Position numbers and translations under genes: made by a program | Notes under the pieces: generated by a model | Told to the model about the DNA's origin: nothing | The model's database searches: none | What the model saw: the letters and a program-made list of their open reading frames with translations, nothing else | In this document: positions 11,808-20,799 of the stretch, piece after piece | Layout: every line of letters begins with the position of its first letter | How positions within the stretch are numbered: position 1 is the stretch's first letter | Assembly: GCA_019192455.1 (NCBI GenBank) | Contig: JAHCML010000003.1 | Coordinates: forward strand, 1,452,160-1,516,159 | From: Alphaproteobacteria bacterium SS10 | GTDB taxonomy: Bacteria > Pseudomonadota > Alphaproteobacteria > TMED2 | Length of the DNA: 64,000 nt | Direction of reading: 5' to 3'

Positions 11808-11836
11808 ATGATATTGGATGCGCCGCAGCGGTTCAA
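11808..11836 (-). promoter_or_regulatory. Predicted sigma-70-type promoter for clpS-clpA
   Basis: On the minus strand TTGAAC (11831-11836) and TATCAT (11808-11813) are separated by exactly 17 bases. It sits about 170 bases upstream of the chosen clpS ATG in the 389-base gap between clpS and the phasin gene; nothing else in that gap was recognised except the phasin terminator. Confidence 0.5.
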
Positions 11837-11944
11837 AGGGTTGACCGGCAAATCTCTCGGAAATTAGGCGAGAAAATCCCGATCCTGGGCAGTAATCCAC
11901 CAAATCAAGGCAACTTAACCCCAGACAGCAGCCCAGAACGCAAG

Positions 11945-11972
11945 AACGCCCTGGCCGATTGACCAGGGCGTT
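11945..11972 (-). terminator. Likely terminator after the phasin gene
   Basis: AACGCCCTGG (11945-11954) and CCAGGGCGTT (11963-11972) form a perfect 10-bp stem with an 8-base loop, about 50 bases beyond the phasin stop. The base run after it on the minus strand is only moderately T-rich (CTTGCGTTCT), so termination strength is uncertain. Confidence 0.6.
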
Positions 11973-12023
11973 ATCTTATCGCGAGGGCTGGGAACGCTCC
12001 CTGCCCTGCTATCGCAGTGCGAT

Positions 12024-12809
12024 TTAGCTAGCAGCGACGAACTTGGACACAACTTCGTTCACACGGCTGGCGAGTGGCTCAGCAGCGTCGTTGGCAACTT
12101 TGATCGACATTTCAGAGATCTTGGTGCCTTCAGCGACGAACTGGTCGAAGCTTTTCTTAGCGAGGTCGTTTTGCAGCTCGGTGACTTCTTTGAAGGTTTT
12201 CGCCTTCATCAGAGCCTGGCTAGCAGCAACAGACTGCTCAACAGAGTTTTGAGCGAGGTCGAACATCGCGCGGGTCAGGTCTTCCACACCTTTGGAGAAG
12301 ATTTTGGTGGAAGCGACGACGGCATCGACGTTGTCTTTGCCGAGGCTTTGAAGTTCTTCGAAGTTACCCATAACGTTGGCGTTCATGATCATCATTCCTT
12401 TATCAGAGAAGTAGGGGTTAGCGACTTTCGTCTGCTTGGTAGTGGTCTTGGTTGATTTCGGTGCAGCCTTGGCTGTGGTTGCGCGCTTAACCGGTGCTGC
12501 CTTCTTGGTCACCTTTTTGGCAACTGGCTTCTTAGCAACGGTTTTAGCAGCAGGCTTGGTTGCCTTCTTCGCCGCTGGCTTGGCAGCAGCCTTAACAGGG
12601 CGCTTAGCGGCGGGCTTAGCAGCAGGCTTCGCTTTCGCGGTCACTGGCTTAGCGACTGGCGCCGCAGGCTTTGGAGCCGGGGTTGCAACGGCTGGCGCTG
12701 GCTTCGCAGCCACTGGCGCTGGTGCGGCAGCAGGCTTGGCAATCGGAGCCTTAGCAACAGCTGGTTTGGCAGTCGGCGCAGCCGGCTTCTTGATTGGTTG
12801 TTCGCTCAT
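12024..12809 (-). CDS. Phasin with histone H1-like Ala/Lys/Pro N-terminal region
   Basis: Phasins coat polyhydroxyalkanoate granules. The last 120 residues (from MNANVMGNFEELQSLGKDNVDAV) are a typical phasin domain: amphipathic helices, no Cys or Trp, ending ASRVNEVVSKFVAAS. Residues about 6-130 are a repetitive Ala/Lys/Pro/Val tract (AAKPAAKKATKPAAK and similar), like the DNA-binding tails of PhaF or histone H1, but at the N-terminal side whereas PhaF carries it at the C-terminus. Start ATG 12809 gives MSEQPIKKP. A second start at 12386, with its own ribosome site, would make the phasin domain alone. A promoter with TTGACA lies at 12925-12954. Confidence 0.85.
   Translation of the reverse strand: MSEQPIKKPAAPTAKPAVAKAPIAKPAAAPAPVAAKPAPAVATPAPKPAAPVAKPVTAKAKPAAKPAAKRPVKAAAKPAAKKATKPAAKTVAKKPVAKKVTKKAAPVKRATTAKAAPKSTKTTTKQTKVANPYFSDKGMMIMNANVMGNFEELQSLGKDNVDAVVASTKIFSKGVEDLTRAMFDLAQNSVEQSVAASQALMKAKTFKEVTELQNDLAKKSFDQFVAEGTKISEMSIKVANDAAEPLASRVNEVVSKFVAAS
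12384..12401 (-). promoter_or_regulatory. Internal ribosome site and start codon inside the phasin gene
   Basis: On the minus strand AAAGGA (12396-12401) is followed after 9 bases by ATG at 12386, in frame with the phasin gene. Translation from here gives a 120-residue protein that is exactly the phasin domain, starting as many ordinary phasins do. Two extra in-frame ATG codons lie between. This suggests two products from one gene, with and without the basic tail. Confidence 0.5.
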
Positions 12810-12902
12810 GTTTCTGTCCGTGTCCCGTCTCATACGGTTGTTCTGGTTGCATCGCTCAGCCATCAATCGGATGACCTCACGAGGAAGCTTCTACACCCGA
12901 CC

Positions 12903-12975
12903 TTGCTGCACTGCAACACGACAATGGATATGGGAATGACCTAATTCATGTCAACGGATTTTTTGTGCACCGCAA
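12903..12975 (-). promoter_or_regulatory. Phasin promoter with flanking TGC-rich repeats (possible PhaR operator)
   Basis: On the minus strand a perfect -35 TTGACA (12949-12954) is followed after 17-18 bases by ATATCC/TATCCA (12925-12931). The inverted repeat TTGC-N6-GCAA (12903-12916) lies at the expected transcription start, and TTGCGGTGCA lies just upstream of the -35. The PHA-granule repressor PhaR is known to bind TGC-rich inverted repeats at phasin promoters, so autoregulated control is plausible. The remaining part of the gap to the carboxypeptidase (12976-13144) shows nothing else I can name. Confidence 0.4.
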
Positions 12976-13144
12976 CATAAACGATAATTTCGAGATAAAA
13001 GTAGACGGTATTTTAAGCGCATTGTGGCATCGATGAATCACCGGCAAGACGGAAAAATGGTGATACGTCAAAGACATGGACAGCCAGAGGTTCAGCACAT
13101 ACCATTTTCGTAACTTCCTGGACCAATGATTGAAAGCCCCCTCA

Positions 13145-14749
13145 ATGACAGATGTCTGCGGTTCACATTTTCATAGTGAAAATCAGGCACTTGGCACCAC
13201 CAAGCCAGGCGCTCGCAAAGCGACAAAACTGCTTTCCGCGGCACTGATTGGCCTGACTGCCATCGCGATAATCGGCCTCGCCCCGCTGAACCAAGCGTTC
13301 GCGAACTCAAAATACGCCTCGATTGTTATCGATGCTTATACCGGTGAGGTGCTGTCATCCGACCGGGCTGATAAACGCCTGTTCCCCGCCTCCCTCACCA
13401 AGATCATGACCCTGTTCATGGTTTTTGAGGCGTTGGAGAAGGGCCAGATCTCACTCGACGAACGCCTACCAGTTTCCAAACGCGCTGCCGGCATGCAGCC
13501 ATCCAAGCTGCACCTCAAGCAGGGCAGCACGATCCGGATGGAAGATGCGATTCTGGCGCTGGTGACCAAATCAGCCAACGATGTGGCGGTCGTCATTGCT
13601 GAACGGCTCGGCGGTTCTGAAATCCAGTTCGCACGGAAAATGACTGAGCGGGCACGCCGCCTGGGCATGGCGAGCACCACCTTCCGTAACGCGAGCGGCC
13701 TGCCAAACCGGTATCAGCGGTCGACGGCACGGGATATGGCCACCCTTGGCCGCGTACTGATCTCTCGCTATCCGGAATATTACAGCTATTTCTCCACGCG
13801 CCGTTTTGAGTATGCGGGCCGCAAGTACCGGAACCACAATCGCCTACTCGGCAGCTATGACGGTGTCGACGGCATAAAGACTGGTTACATCAACGCCAGT
13901 GGCTTTAACCTCGTCGCCTCCGCACAGAAGGATGGCCGCCGCATCATCGGTGTTGTCTTTGGTGGTCGCACCGCCGCCCGCCGTAACAACCACACGGTGA
14001 AGCTGCTGGACCGTGGTTTTGCGACAGCCTCCCGCCGTAACCTTGTCTTGGCTGGCATCCCCCCTATTCCTAAGGCACGCCCATCGAGCACCACCGTTGT
14101 CGCCGCCACCGTGGCAGAGGAGCGGTTGCTGCAGGTAGCCCAGATGCAAAAGCCTGAGTTCGTTGAGAGCCCAGCCACCGCCATCGCCGTTGCTAGCCTG
14201 GCTGAGCGCGCGGCCGTTGCCGAACCACAGCCCGATGTGGCGCCAGAGGATATGCTGACGCTTGAGCCATCGGCGGCTCTAGTGCCCCAACCGAATGAGA
14301 AACCATCGGCGACGCCTCGCCTGGTTGTGGCTGGCTCCGGCCCGTATGTGCAGCCCGATGCCACGCCAAATGGTCAGGGCGATGTCAGCCCGAATGTCGA
14401 TCCTGCGCCAGAGCTTGAGCAGGATCACCCGGTCAACAACGAGATCCCCGTCGCCTCAATCGGAACGGAACCAACGGCCCTCACCAGCCTATTGGGCGGG
14501 TGGAGCATTCAGGTCGGCGCGTTCCGCAGTGAGGATCGCACCAGCGCCGCAATTGCCAAGGCCGTCTCACTGGCGCCTGGCCTGCTGAGCTGGGCCGAGC
14601 CACTAATTAAGCCGATCGTCACGGGTCGTGGTACGCTCTATCGCGCACGCCTTGCGGGCCTCGATAAAGATACCGCACGTGATGCCTGTGATCAGCTTGA
14701 GCGAGCTGGCGTTGGCTGCCTCGCCGTTCGTAACACCACCAGCCAATGA
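13145..14749 (+). CDS. D-alanyl-D-alanine carboxypeptidase with C-terminal SPOR domain
   Basis: A penicillin-binding protein of the S11 family (DacA/DacC/DacF group) that trims the terminal D-Ala from peptidoglycan side chains in the periplasm. A signal segment spans residues about 27-54, ending AFANSKYAS. The three catalytic motifs are SLTK (about residue 83), SAN (about 142) and KTG (about 245). A Pro/Ala/Glu-rich linker (about 310-445) leads to a C-terminal SPOR domain (GGWSIQVGAFRSEDRTSAAI and the end), which binds denuded glycans at the septum. The frame opens with TTG at 13130, but ATG 13145 is a better start. The stop overlaps the next gene by 4 bases (ATGA). Confidence 0.93.
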   Translation: MTDVCGSHFHSENQALGTTKPGARKATKLLSAALIGLTAIAIIGLAPLNQAFANSKYASIVIDAYTGEVLSSDRADKRLFPASLTKIMTLFMVFEALEKGQISLDERLPVSKRAAGMQPSKLHLKQGSTIRMEDAILALVTKSANDVAVVIAERLGGSEIQFARKMTERARRLGMASTTFRNASGLPNRYQRSTARDMATLGRVLISRYPEYYSYFSTRRFEYAGRKYRNHNRLLGSYDGVDGIKTGYINASGFNLVASAQKDGRRIIGVVFGGRTAARRNNHTVKLLDRGFATASRRNLVLAGIPPIPKARPSSTTVVAATVAEERLLQVAQMQKPEFVESPATAIAVASLAERAAVAEPQPDVAPEDMLTLEPSAALVPQPNEKPSATPRLVVAGSGPYVQPDATPNGQGDVSPNVDPAPELEQDHPVNNEIPVASIGTEPTALTSLLGGWSIQVGAFRSEDRTSAAIAKAVSLAPGLLSWAEPLIKPIVTGRGTLYRARLAGLDKDTARDACDQLERAGVGCLAVRNTTSQ

Positions 14750-15132
14750 TTAGAGGTATGGCGGCCGTCCCGGCCGCCACCTTCATTTCATCCACCGCCA
14801 TCACAATGAATGCAGCGGCTGGCGAAGCTGATGTTATCCGCGCCGAGATCAGCCCCCTACCCGGCTCCAGCAACGAGTACCGGGTGACCGCGACCATTGA
14901 GCATGCCGATGAAGGTTGGGATCATTACGCCGACGCGTTTGATGTGGTTGCCCCCAATGGCGACGTCCTAGGCACCCGGGTCCTGCATCATCCCCATGTG
15001 ACCGAGCAGCCCTTTACGCGAAGCCTAAGCCGTGTGGCTATTCCCTTTGGGATCAATGAAGTCACAATCCGCGCCCATGACAGCGTTCACGGCCATGGCG
15101 GCCAGACCATCACTCTGTCAGTGCCGCGCTAG
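14746..15132 (+). CDS. Conserved small secreted protein of unknown function
   Basis: A 128-residue protein with an N-terminal hydrophobic segment (AAVPAATFISSTAI, MNAAAGEA) that looks like a signal peptide cleaved near residue 25. The remainder has a beta-rich pattern with EHADEGWDHYADAFDVVAPNG, LGTRVLHHPHVTEQPFTRS and IRAHDSVHGHGG, a set of conserved His and Asp residues I associate with a conserved alphaproteobacterial hypothetical family. It might bind metal through these His residues (inference). Its start overlaps the stop of the carboxypeptidase gene, so the two are translated together; this points to a periplasmic or envelope role. Confidence 0.75.
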   Translation: MIRGMAAVPAATFISSTAITMNAAAGEADVIRAEISPLPGSSNEYRVTATIEHADEGWDHYADAFDVVAPNGDVLGTRVLHHPHVTEQPFTRSLSRVAIPFGINEVTIRAHDSVHGHGGQTITLSVPR

Positions 15133-15142
15133 ACTGCCTGGT

Positions 15143-15832
15143 TCACGGGCGCCAATCAGGCTTATCGCGAATAACCGGCTTCGGTGAGAACTCATACAAT
15201 TCAGACATCCCCATTGCGACCTGATTGCTCATGGGCGCCACGTTCTGAAGCAGGGTGAAGATGGCCTTGGAATCATCGGCATCGCGCGGTGCCAACCCAG
15301 CGCCATATAGAGCATCCTGAACAACACCAGCCGCTGCCATATGCTGCCCCTTGCGAAGACGGTCCATCTCGGTGATCACCGATTGCGCCACAGTTTTGCC
15401 TGATCGCAGCATGCGAGACATGCCAACTACAAAGTCTTGCCGATAGTCATTGGCCATCCGGGTAATCGGCCGACCCGCGATCCGATACTCCGCACGGTCA
15501 TCGGTTATGGTGGATGACACCCTAAAGACGTACTGCCGTGCATCCTTATCGTAGTCGAGCTCCACATCCAGCGGCCCGGGCACATGCCCAAGATCTGTGC
15601 TGCCCCCCTCCGGCTGATTGGCCTTCAGGTAGGTATCCATCTCTATCGTACGGGCTGCTTCATAGATGTCCTGGCGCCAAGACTCTGCTGCATCTGGCCC
15701 CAGGGCCTGATGCGGTGTCATGAGAGTTTCAGACACAGCGAAAGAAGCGACGGCGAACTGATCGCTACCGCTCAGATATCCGCCATCATCCCAGAAGCGT
15801 GGGACCTTTGACCAATCTGTTCGCTCAAACAT
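15143..15832 (-). CDS. Hypothetical protein
   Basis: A 229-residue protein starting MFERTDWSKVPRFWDD that I do not recognise. It has no membrane segments or signal peptide. A GTG codon at 15844 could start it 4 residues earlier; ATG 15832 is preceded by a weak AGG. It is convergent with the small secreted protein gene (10 bases between stops) and is read in the same direction as the following sugar-nucleotide operon, from which it is separated by about 68 bases. Codon usage looks like that of its neighbours, so it is likely real. Confidence 0.65.
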   Translation of the reverse strand: MFERTDWSKVPRFWDDGGYLSGSDQFAVASFAVSETLMTPHQALGPDAAESWRQDIYEAARTIEMDTYLKANQPEGGSTDLGHVPGPLDVELDYDKDARQYVFRVSSTITDDRAEYRIAGRPITRMANDYRQDFVVGMSRMLRSGKTVAQSVITEMDRLRKGQHMAAAGVVQDALYGAGLAPRDADDSKAIFTLLQNVAPMSNQVAMGMSELYEFSPKPVIRDKPDWRP

Positions 15833-15899
15833 TGCCTGCCACACATTGCGCAGCGACTACTACTAACACTGGCAATGTACGGCAAAAATTCGAAAACAG

Positions 15900-17291
15900 T
15901 TAGAAATCTGAAGGGGCGTCGATCCCGCTTTCAGCCAGTTGCTGACGGACCATATCCTTCAGGCGCTCTAGCCCCTCTGGGCTTGTGCTCTCTGCCCGTG
16001 CGACAAGAACGTCCTGGGTGTTGGAGGCACGAAGCAACCACCAGCCATCTGGCGTATTAACCCGAACCCCATCCATGTCATTCACGTCCAGATCGGATTG
16101 GGCGGCCAGGCGAGCCTGAACCTCTTCAATGGCTGGGAACTTACGCACCTCATCCACCTGGAACCGGGTTTCCGGTGTGCTGTGGGTGGATGGCATGTGG
16201 CTGATAAGGTCTGAAACCGGCTTGCCGGCCTTGGACGCGATGGAGATCAGTTTGATCGCGCAGTAGAGCGCATCATCAAACCCATAATTCTCACGGAAGA
16301 AGATGTGGCCGCTCATCTCCCCTGCCAGCGGGGCGTCGAGTTCCTTCATCTTATCTTTGATCAGGCTATGCCCGGTCTTCCACATCACCGGCTCACCGCC
16401 GAGGCGTGCAATCTCATCGAACAGAGTTTGGCTTGCCTTCACATCTGCAATCACTGTCCCGCCTGGATGCTGTGCCAGGGTTTCAGCGGCATAGATGGCA
16501 ATCAGGTGGTCCCCGAACAGGATTGAACCGTTCTGATCGACGGCGCCGATCCGGTCGCCATCACCGTCAAACGCGACGCCAATATCGGCCTTATGCTCGG
16601 CCACTGCGGCCTGCAGATCCACCAAGTTAGCTGGAACCGTTGGATCCGGGTGGTGGTTGGGGAAGGTGCCATCCACATCCTCATAGAGGGAAATGTGGTT
16701 ACCCGGCAGCTTGGCCAGCAATGGCTTTGCCACCGCGCCAGAGGCACCATTGCCGAAATCCCAAACCACGCTTAGCTCGTTTGGGATATCCGCAATTGCG
16801 AGCAGGTGATCGATATAAGCCTGATAGATATCAACCTTCTCAGCATCGCCCATGCCGGCAACAAACCGCCCCTCGGCGGCGCGCTTACCAAGATCTTGAA
16901 TGGCCGTACCAAAGAGTGGGCCACCACCGGTCAACATCTTGAAGCCGTTATAGTTAGGCGGGTTGTGGGAGCCCGTCACCATGATCCCACCAGCAGCGCC
17001 CATATGCTTAACGGAGAAGTAGAGCATTGGCGTCGGGCCCAAACCCACGCGGTTCACCCGCATGCCTGAGCTGACCAACCCTTCAACAAGAGCCTCTTCC
17101 ATATCTGGGGAGCTGACCCGACCGTCATAGCCGACGCAAACTTCATTATTGCCGCCACCGGTCTCGGCGATCATGGCACCGAAGGCGCGACCAAGGGCCA
17201 GCGCATCTTCGCGGTTCAGGCTCTCACCAACGATCCCGCGGATGTCGTATTCGCGCAGAATGGTTTGTTCAAATTGATGGGTATCAGCCAT
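15900..17291 (-). CDS. Phosphomannomutase/phosphoglucomutase
   Basis: An alpha-D-phosphohexomutase of 463 residues that interconverts hexose 6- and 1-phosphates. The four-domain family motifs are visible: active-site phosphoserine loop [13 protein letters not shown] near residue 105, metal loop [11 protein letters not shown], sugar-binding GEMSGHIFF, and the C-terminal phosphate-binding [14 protein letters not shown]. AlgC/ManB-type enzymes of this length act on both mannose and glucose phosphates. It ends an operon with galU and ugd (gaps of 4 and 19 bases), so its glucose 1-phosphate would feed GalU. Confidence 0.93.
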   Translation of the reverse strand: MADTHQFEQTILREYDIRGIVGESLNREDALALGRAFGAMIAETGGGNNEVCVGYDGRVSSPDMEEALVEGLVSSGMRVNRVGLGPTPMLYFSVKHMGAAGGIMVTGSHNPPNYNGFKMLTGGGPLFGTAIQDLGKRAAEGRFVAGMGDAEKVDIYQAYIDHLLAIADIPNELSVVWDFGNGASGAVAKPLLAKLPGNHISLYEDVDGTFPNHHPDPTVPANLVDLQAAVAEHKADIGVAFDGDGDRIGAVDQNGSILFGDHLIAIYAAETLAQHPGGTVIADVKASQTLFDEIARLGGEPVMWKTGHSLIKDKMKELDAPLAGEMSGHIFFRENYGFDDALYCAIKLISIASKAGKPVSDLISHMPSTHSTPETRFQVDEVRKFPAIEEVQARLAAQSDLDVNDMDGVRVNTPDGWWLLRASNTQDVLVARAESTSPEGLERLKDMVRQQLAESGIDAPSDF

Positions 17292-17310
17292 GGGTCATGG
17301 GCCCCTTTGA

Positions 17311-18642
17311 TTATTGTTCTGTGACTGGCGCACCAACGGCTGGGCGCCCAACGGAGACATAATGGAAACCGGCCTCGGCCATCTCATCCGGCTTATAAAT
17401 GTTGCGTAGATCGACGACGAGCGGTGTCTTCATGGCGGCCTTAAGGCGATCAAGCTGCAGCGCGCGGAATTCATTCCACTCAGTCACCAGCACCAGGCAA
17501 TCGGCCCCCTCAAGCGCTTCGTAGGCGCCTTCGGCCCAGGTGACATCCTGGAAATGGGTTGCCGCCTCATCCATCCCAACAGGGTCGAACGCGGTGACCT
17601 TGCAGCCCGCCTCTTGCAGGGCTGGAATAATATCAAGGCTAGGCGCATCCCGCATGTCGTCGGTATTCGGCTTAAAGGTAACGCCGAGCACCGCGACATT
17701 GGCCCCTTTAGCCTTATCACCCAGCGCGGCGAGCACACGCTCAGCCATCGCGCGCTTGCGGCGATCATTAACCCGCACCACAGACTCAACGATGCGCACC
17801 GGGCTTTCGTAATCGGCAGCCGTCTTAACCAGCGCCAACGTATCCTTCGGGAAGCAAGAGCCGCCATAGCCAGGACCGGCATTCAGAAACTTCCGACCAA
17901 TCCTGCCATCAAGGCCGATACCCCTGGCCACATCCTGCACGTTACCGCCTACCTTCTCGCAAAGGTCCGCCATCTCATTAATGAAGGTGATCTTGGTCGC
18001 GAGGAATGCGTTGGCGGCGTATTTGGTCAGTTCCGCCGTCTCCAGTGATGTCTGAAGGATCGGCGTCTCATTGAGGTAAAGCGGACGGTAAAGCGCTCGC
18101 ATGACATCCAGTGCCGCTTCACTATCAGTGCCAATCACCACACGATCGGGGCGCATGAAGTCATTGATCGCTGAACCCTCACGCAGAAACTCAGGGTTTG
18201 AGCAAACGTCAAACTCGGCATCCGGGTTGGTTTCCCGGATGATGCGGGCAACCTCTCGGCTGGTCCCCACCGGCACCGTCGATTTGGTGACCACCACCGT
18301 ATAGCCGTCAATCGCCTCGGCGATCTGTTTCGCCGCCTCATACACATAGGTCAGATCAGCATGGCCATCGCCGCGACGGCTGGGTGTGCCAACCGCAATA
18401 AAGACGGCATCCGCCGTGCTTACCGCCTCGGCCAGATCGGTGGTGAAGAACAAACGATCACCGGCCGCATTACCGCGCACCAGGGTGTCCAGGCCAGGCT
18501 CATAGATTGGGATCTCCCCCAACCGCAGGCGTTCGATCTTATTAGTGTCGAGGTCAACACAGGTGGTCTCGTGCCCGAACTCTGAGAAACAGGCACCGGA
18601 AACCAGGCCAACATAGCCAGTACCGATCATCGCGATACGCAT
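17311..18642 (-). CDS. ugd: UDP-glucose 6-dehydrogenase
   Basis: Oxidises UDP-glucose to UDP-glucuronate with two NAD. The 443-residue protein has the Rossmann start IAMIGTGYVGLVSGACFSEFGH, the middle EFLREGSAINDFMRPDR, and the catalytic Cys in GPGYGGSCFPKDTLAL near residue 260. NAD- and UDP-binding C-terminal motifs GVTFKPNTDDMRDAPS are present. It is in the middle of galU-ugd-phosphomannomutase, 4 bases after galU, so the operon makes UDP-glucose and UDP-glucuronate for surface polysaccharide. Confidence 0.96.
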   Translation of the reverse strand: MRIAMIGTGYVGLVSGACFSEFGHETTCVDLDTNKIERLRLGEIPIYEPGLDTLVRGNAAGDRLFFTTDLAEAVSTADAVFIAVGTPSRRGDGHADLTYVYEAAKQIAEAIDGYTVVVTKSTVPVGTSREVARIIRETNPDAEFDVCSNPEFLREGSAINDFMRPDRVVIGTDSEAALDVMRALYRPLYLNETPILQTSLETAELTKYAANAFLATKITFINEMADLCEKVGGNVQDVARGIGLDGRIGRKFLNAGPGYGGSCFPKDTLALVKTAADYESPVRIVESVVRVNDRRKRAMAERVLAALGDKAKGANVAVLGVTFKPNTDDMRDAPSLDIIPALQEAGCKVTAFDPVGMDEAATHFQDVTWAEGAYEALEGADCLVLVTEWNEFRALQLDRLKAAMKTPLVVDLRNIYKPDEMAEAGFHYVSVGRPAVGAPVTEQ

Positions 18643-18646
18643 GGCC

Positions 18647-19528
18647 CTACCCCTCCGCCATAAGCAGATCAGATGTCATGCGGCGCACATCCTCGGCCAA
18701 GTCTTCCCTCGCCAGGGCAAACGCCAAATTGGCCGCAACGAAACCAGCCTTGGTTCCGCAATCATAGCGGGTGCCGGTAAAGCGGAAGCCGTGGAATGGC
18801 ATCGGGCCGATCAGCTTTGCCATGGCATCGGTAAGCTGGATTTCACCGCCTGCACCGGTCTCATGGCTCTCCAGCATCTTGAAAATTTCTGGCTGCAGAA
18901 TATAGCGACCAATGATTGAGAGATTGGATGGCGCATCGGCGGGGTCTGGCTTCTCAACCAAGCCGGTCGCGCTGGCCAGGCGGCCATCATCCTGATCAAC
19001 ATCTAGAATGCCGTAGCGATTGACCTGGTCGCGCGGCACTTCCTCTACGGCCACCATGTTGCCACCGGTATCGGCATAAGCCTCAACCATCTGCTTCAGT
19101 GCAGGCTGATCACCGAGGATGACGTCATCGGGCAGGATAACCGCGAAGGGCTCATCACCAACGAAGTGGCGTGCGCACCAAACCGCATGCCCCAGGCCAA
19201 GCGGTACATGTTGGCGGAAGATTGCGAGGTCACCGGCGGTAATCTCTGTTGCCTTTGCGGCCTCAAGCTCGGCCGCCTTTTCGCGCCGCTCGAGAGTTTC
19301 ATAGAGCTCCGCATGGGTATCGAAATGATCTTCGATCAGGGTTTTGCCCTGGCTCGTCACGAAGGCAAAGCTGGTGACGCCAGCGGCCCTCGCCTCCTCA
19401 ACCGCATATTGGATCAGTGGCTTATCAACCAGGGCCAGCATCTCCTTGGGCATTACCTTGGTTGCTGGCAGAAACCGGGTTCCCAGGCCTGCTACCGGGA
19501 AAACCGCCTTACGCACCGGTCGTGTCAT
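18647..19528 (-). CDS. galU: UTP-glucose-1-phosphate uridylyltransferase
   Basis: Makes UDP-glucose from UTP and glucose 1-phosphate. The 293-residue protein (usual size about 290) has the nucleotide-binding FPVAGLGTRFLPATKVMPKEML near the N-terminus, LGLGHAVWCARHFVGDEPFAVILPDD, and KPDPADAPSN with RYILQPEIF. The frame is open upstream to 19564 (12 extra residues), but ATG 19528 matches the family start MTRPVRKAVFPV; the ribosome site is weak for both. It heads the galU-ugd-phosphomannomutase operon. Confidence 0.96.
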   Translation of the reverse strand: MTRPVRKAVFPVAGLGTRFLPATKVMPKEMLALVDKPLIQYAVEEARAAGVTSFAFVTSQGKTLIEDHFDTHAELYETLERREKAAELEAAKATEITAGDLAIFRQHVPLGLGHAVWCARHFVGDEPFAVILPDDVILGDQPALKQMVEAYADTGGNMVAVEEVPRDQVNRYGILDVDQDDGRLASATGLVEKPDPADAPSNLSIIGRYILQPEIFKMLESHETGAGGEIQLTDAMAKLIGPMPFHGFRFTGTRYDCGTKAGFVAANLAFALAREDLAEDVRRMTSDLLMAEG

Positions 19529-19632
19529 GAGAAGCTCTTTTAAGCGTGCTTGGTCGACCGGCATGGTCGCCGAATGGCGCCGGTCATCGACCCCTTAGTG
19601 ATACCGCGCTGCGGTCCTGGCCACAACCGGGC

Positions 19633-20517
19633 TTAGTTCGCGACGGGTCGGAACTCCGCAAGCGGCGGTAGTCGGATTTGGTCGATCAGGCTGCGCACCT
19701 CTTGCCGGGCCGCCACATGGGACATGTTGAGGGCAATCTCACCATCCTCAATCAAATCGAGGAGGGTAAGCCCCTTCAGGTAGAGTTCCCGGAAGATCAC
19801 CCGCTCACCAAAGCCGGGGGCCTGGCGGAAACCAATTCGCTGGCCCAGCCGCTCAAGGATCTGCGCAATATCGCGCTTATTGCGAGCATCAATATGGCCC
19901 AGGCGATTGCGCATAACGATCCAATCGATTGAACCCCGATCCCGCATGGCACGCCGCTTCCGTGTCTCCCAGACCAGTTCCGAGTAAACCGAGGGCCGGA
20001 TCACGGCGAGGGTTTCCGGGTCCACCGTCGCCAGCAGATCCAGATCGATGAAGCTGTCATTCATCGGGGTAATCAGCGTATCCGCATAGGAATGGCCGTG
20101 GCGGCTTAGATAATTGTCAGAGCCCGGCGCATCGATGACCAACACATCATGATCCATGGCCAGTGCTTGGATGGTGTGATCAAGGGCGGAACGCTCCTCG
20201 GCTTCCATCGCCTCACGGGTATCAGCCTCAGATCGGAACACGGCGCGATGGGTTGGGCACGGCAGATCCCCACCAGTGGCATCACGTCGGGCAACCCGGC
20301 GCTCGAAATATCGGCTCAACGTGCCTTGGCGGGCATCAAGATCGATGGCACCGACCCGGTAGCCCTGGCGCAGTAGGCCAACGATTACATGCATGGCCGC
20401 CGTGGACTTACCAGAACCGCCCTTCTCATTGCCCAGGACAATGACATGGCAGCCGGCGACGCCGCCGCCGCCTTGATTGGGGTTGGTACGGGGATCAAAA
20501 GCAGGCGCTAAGCGCAT
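19633..20517 (-). CDS. mipZ: MipZ-type ParA-family ATPase (division site positioning)
   Basis: A 294-residue P-loop ATPase of the ParA/MinD superfamily. MipZ forms a polar gradient that keeps FtsZ off the poles in Alphaproteobacteria. The deviant Walker A GNEKGGSGKSTAAMH is near residue 29, then AIDLDARQGTLSRYFERR (switch I region with the Asp), and LVIDAPGSDNYLSRHGHSYADTLITPMNDSFIDLD, closely like the MipZ of Caulobacter (TPMNDSFVD). Start ATG 20517 gives a Pro/Gly-rich lead of about 20 residues before the core. It stands upstream of galU by about 105 bases and divergently from a 744-residue unknown protein. Confidence 0.88.
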   Translation of the reverse strand: MRLAPAFDPRTNPNQGGGGVAGCHVIVLGNEKGGSGKSTAAMHVIVGLLRQGYRVGAIDLDARQGTLSRYFERRVARRDATGGDLPCPTHRAVFRSEADTREAMEAEERSALDHTIQALAMDHDVLVIDAPGSDNYLSRHGHSYADTLITPMNDSFIDLDLLATVDPETLAVIRPSVYSELVWETRKRRAMRDRGSIDWIVMRNRLGHIDARNKRDIAQILERLGQRIGFRQAPGFGERVIFRELYLKGLTLLDLIEDGEIALNMSHVAARQEVRSLIDQIRLPPLAEFRPVAN

Positions 20518-20698
20518 AACAAACCACTAAATCCAAACAAAAAACGATCCTATCGCTGTGCCGCAAAGCAGGCGATCAAGGCAAGGATTAGCAGTGATAT
20601 GTGGAGGAAATGAGACGCCGGGTATGGCTATCTCCCGTAACCATAACCCGGCTTCAGCGGCTGAAAGGCAGAGACAACCGCAATTTAGTCCCAATTAG

Positions 20699-20799
20699 AA
20701 ACTCGTTCAGAAAATCGACCGTCCCCCAGAGGTGCCGTCGGTAGGGGGGATTGGGTTGGCACCTCTTTGGGGGTCGAGTCGGGCGATTTTTCCGAGTTT
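20699..20799 (+). ncRNA. Candidate structured RNA: long stepped hairpin in the mipZ upstream gap
   Basis: In the 658-base gap 20518-21175, three stacked stems pair in register: AAACTCG (20699-20705) with CGAGTTT (20793-20799), AAAATCG (20711-20717) with CGATTTT (20784-20790), and CCCCCAGAGGTGCC with GGCACCTCTTTGGGGG (two-base bulge), around a G-rich 21-base loop. The total is about 100 bases. It could be a small RNA, a leader element, or a bulky DNA hairpin. I see no open frame in it and no clear U-tract after it. The rest of the gap holds two G-runs (about 20808-20822) and AT-rich stretches but nothing I can name. Confidence 0.35.

Noticed and set aside
12436-12939. Open frame of 167 residues on the plus strand, hydrophobic Ala/Gly/Val-rich
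   Set aside because: Antisense of the phasin Ala/Lys/Pro tract; the apparent membrane helices come from that repeat.
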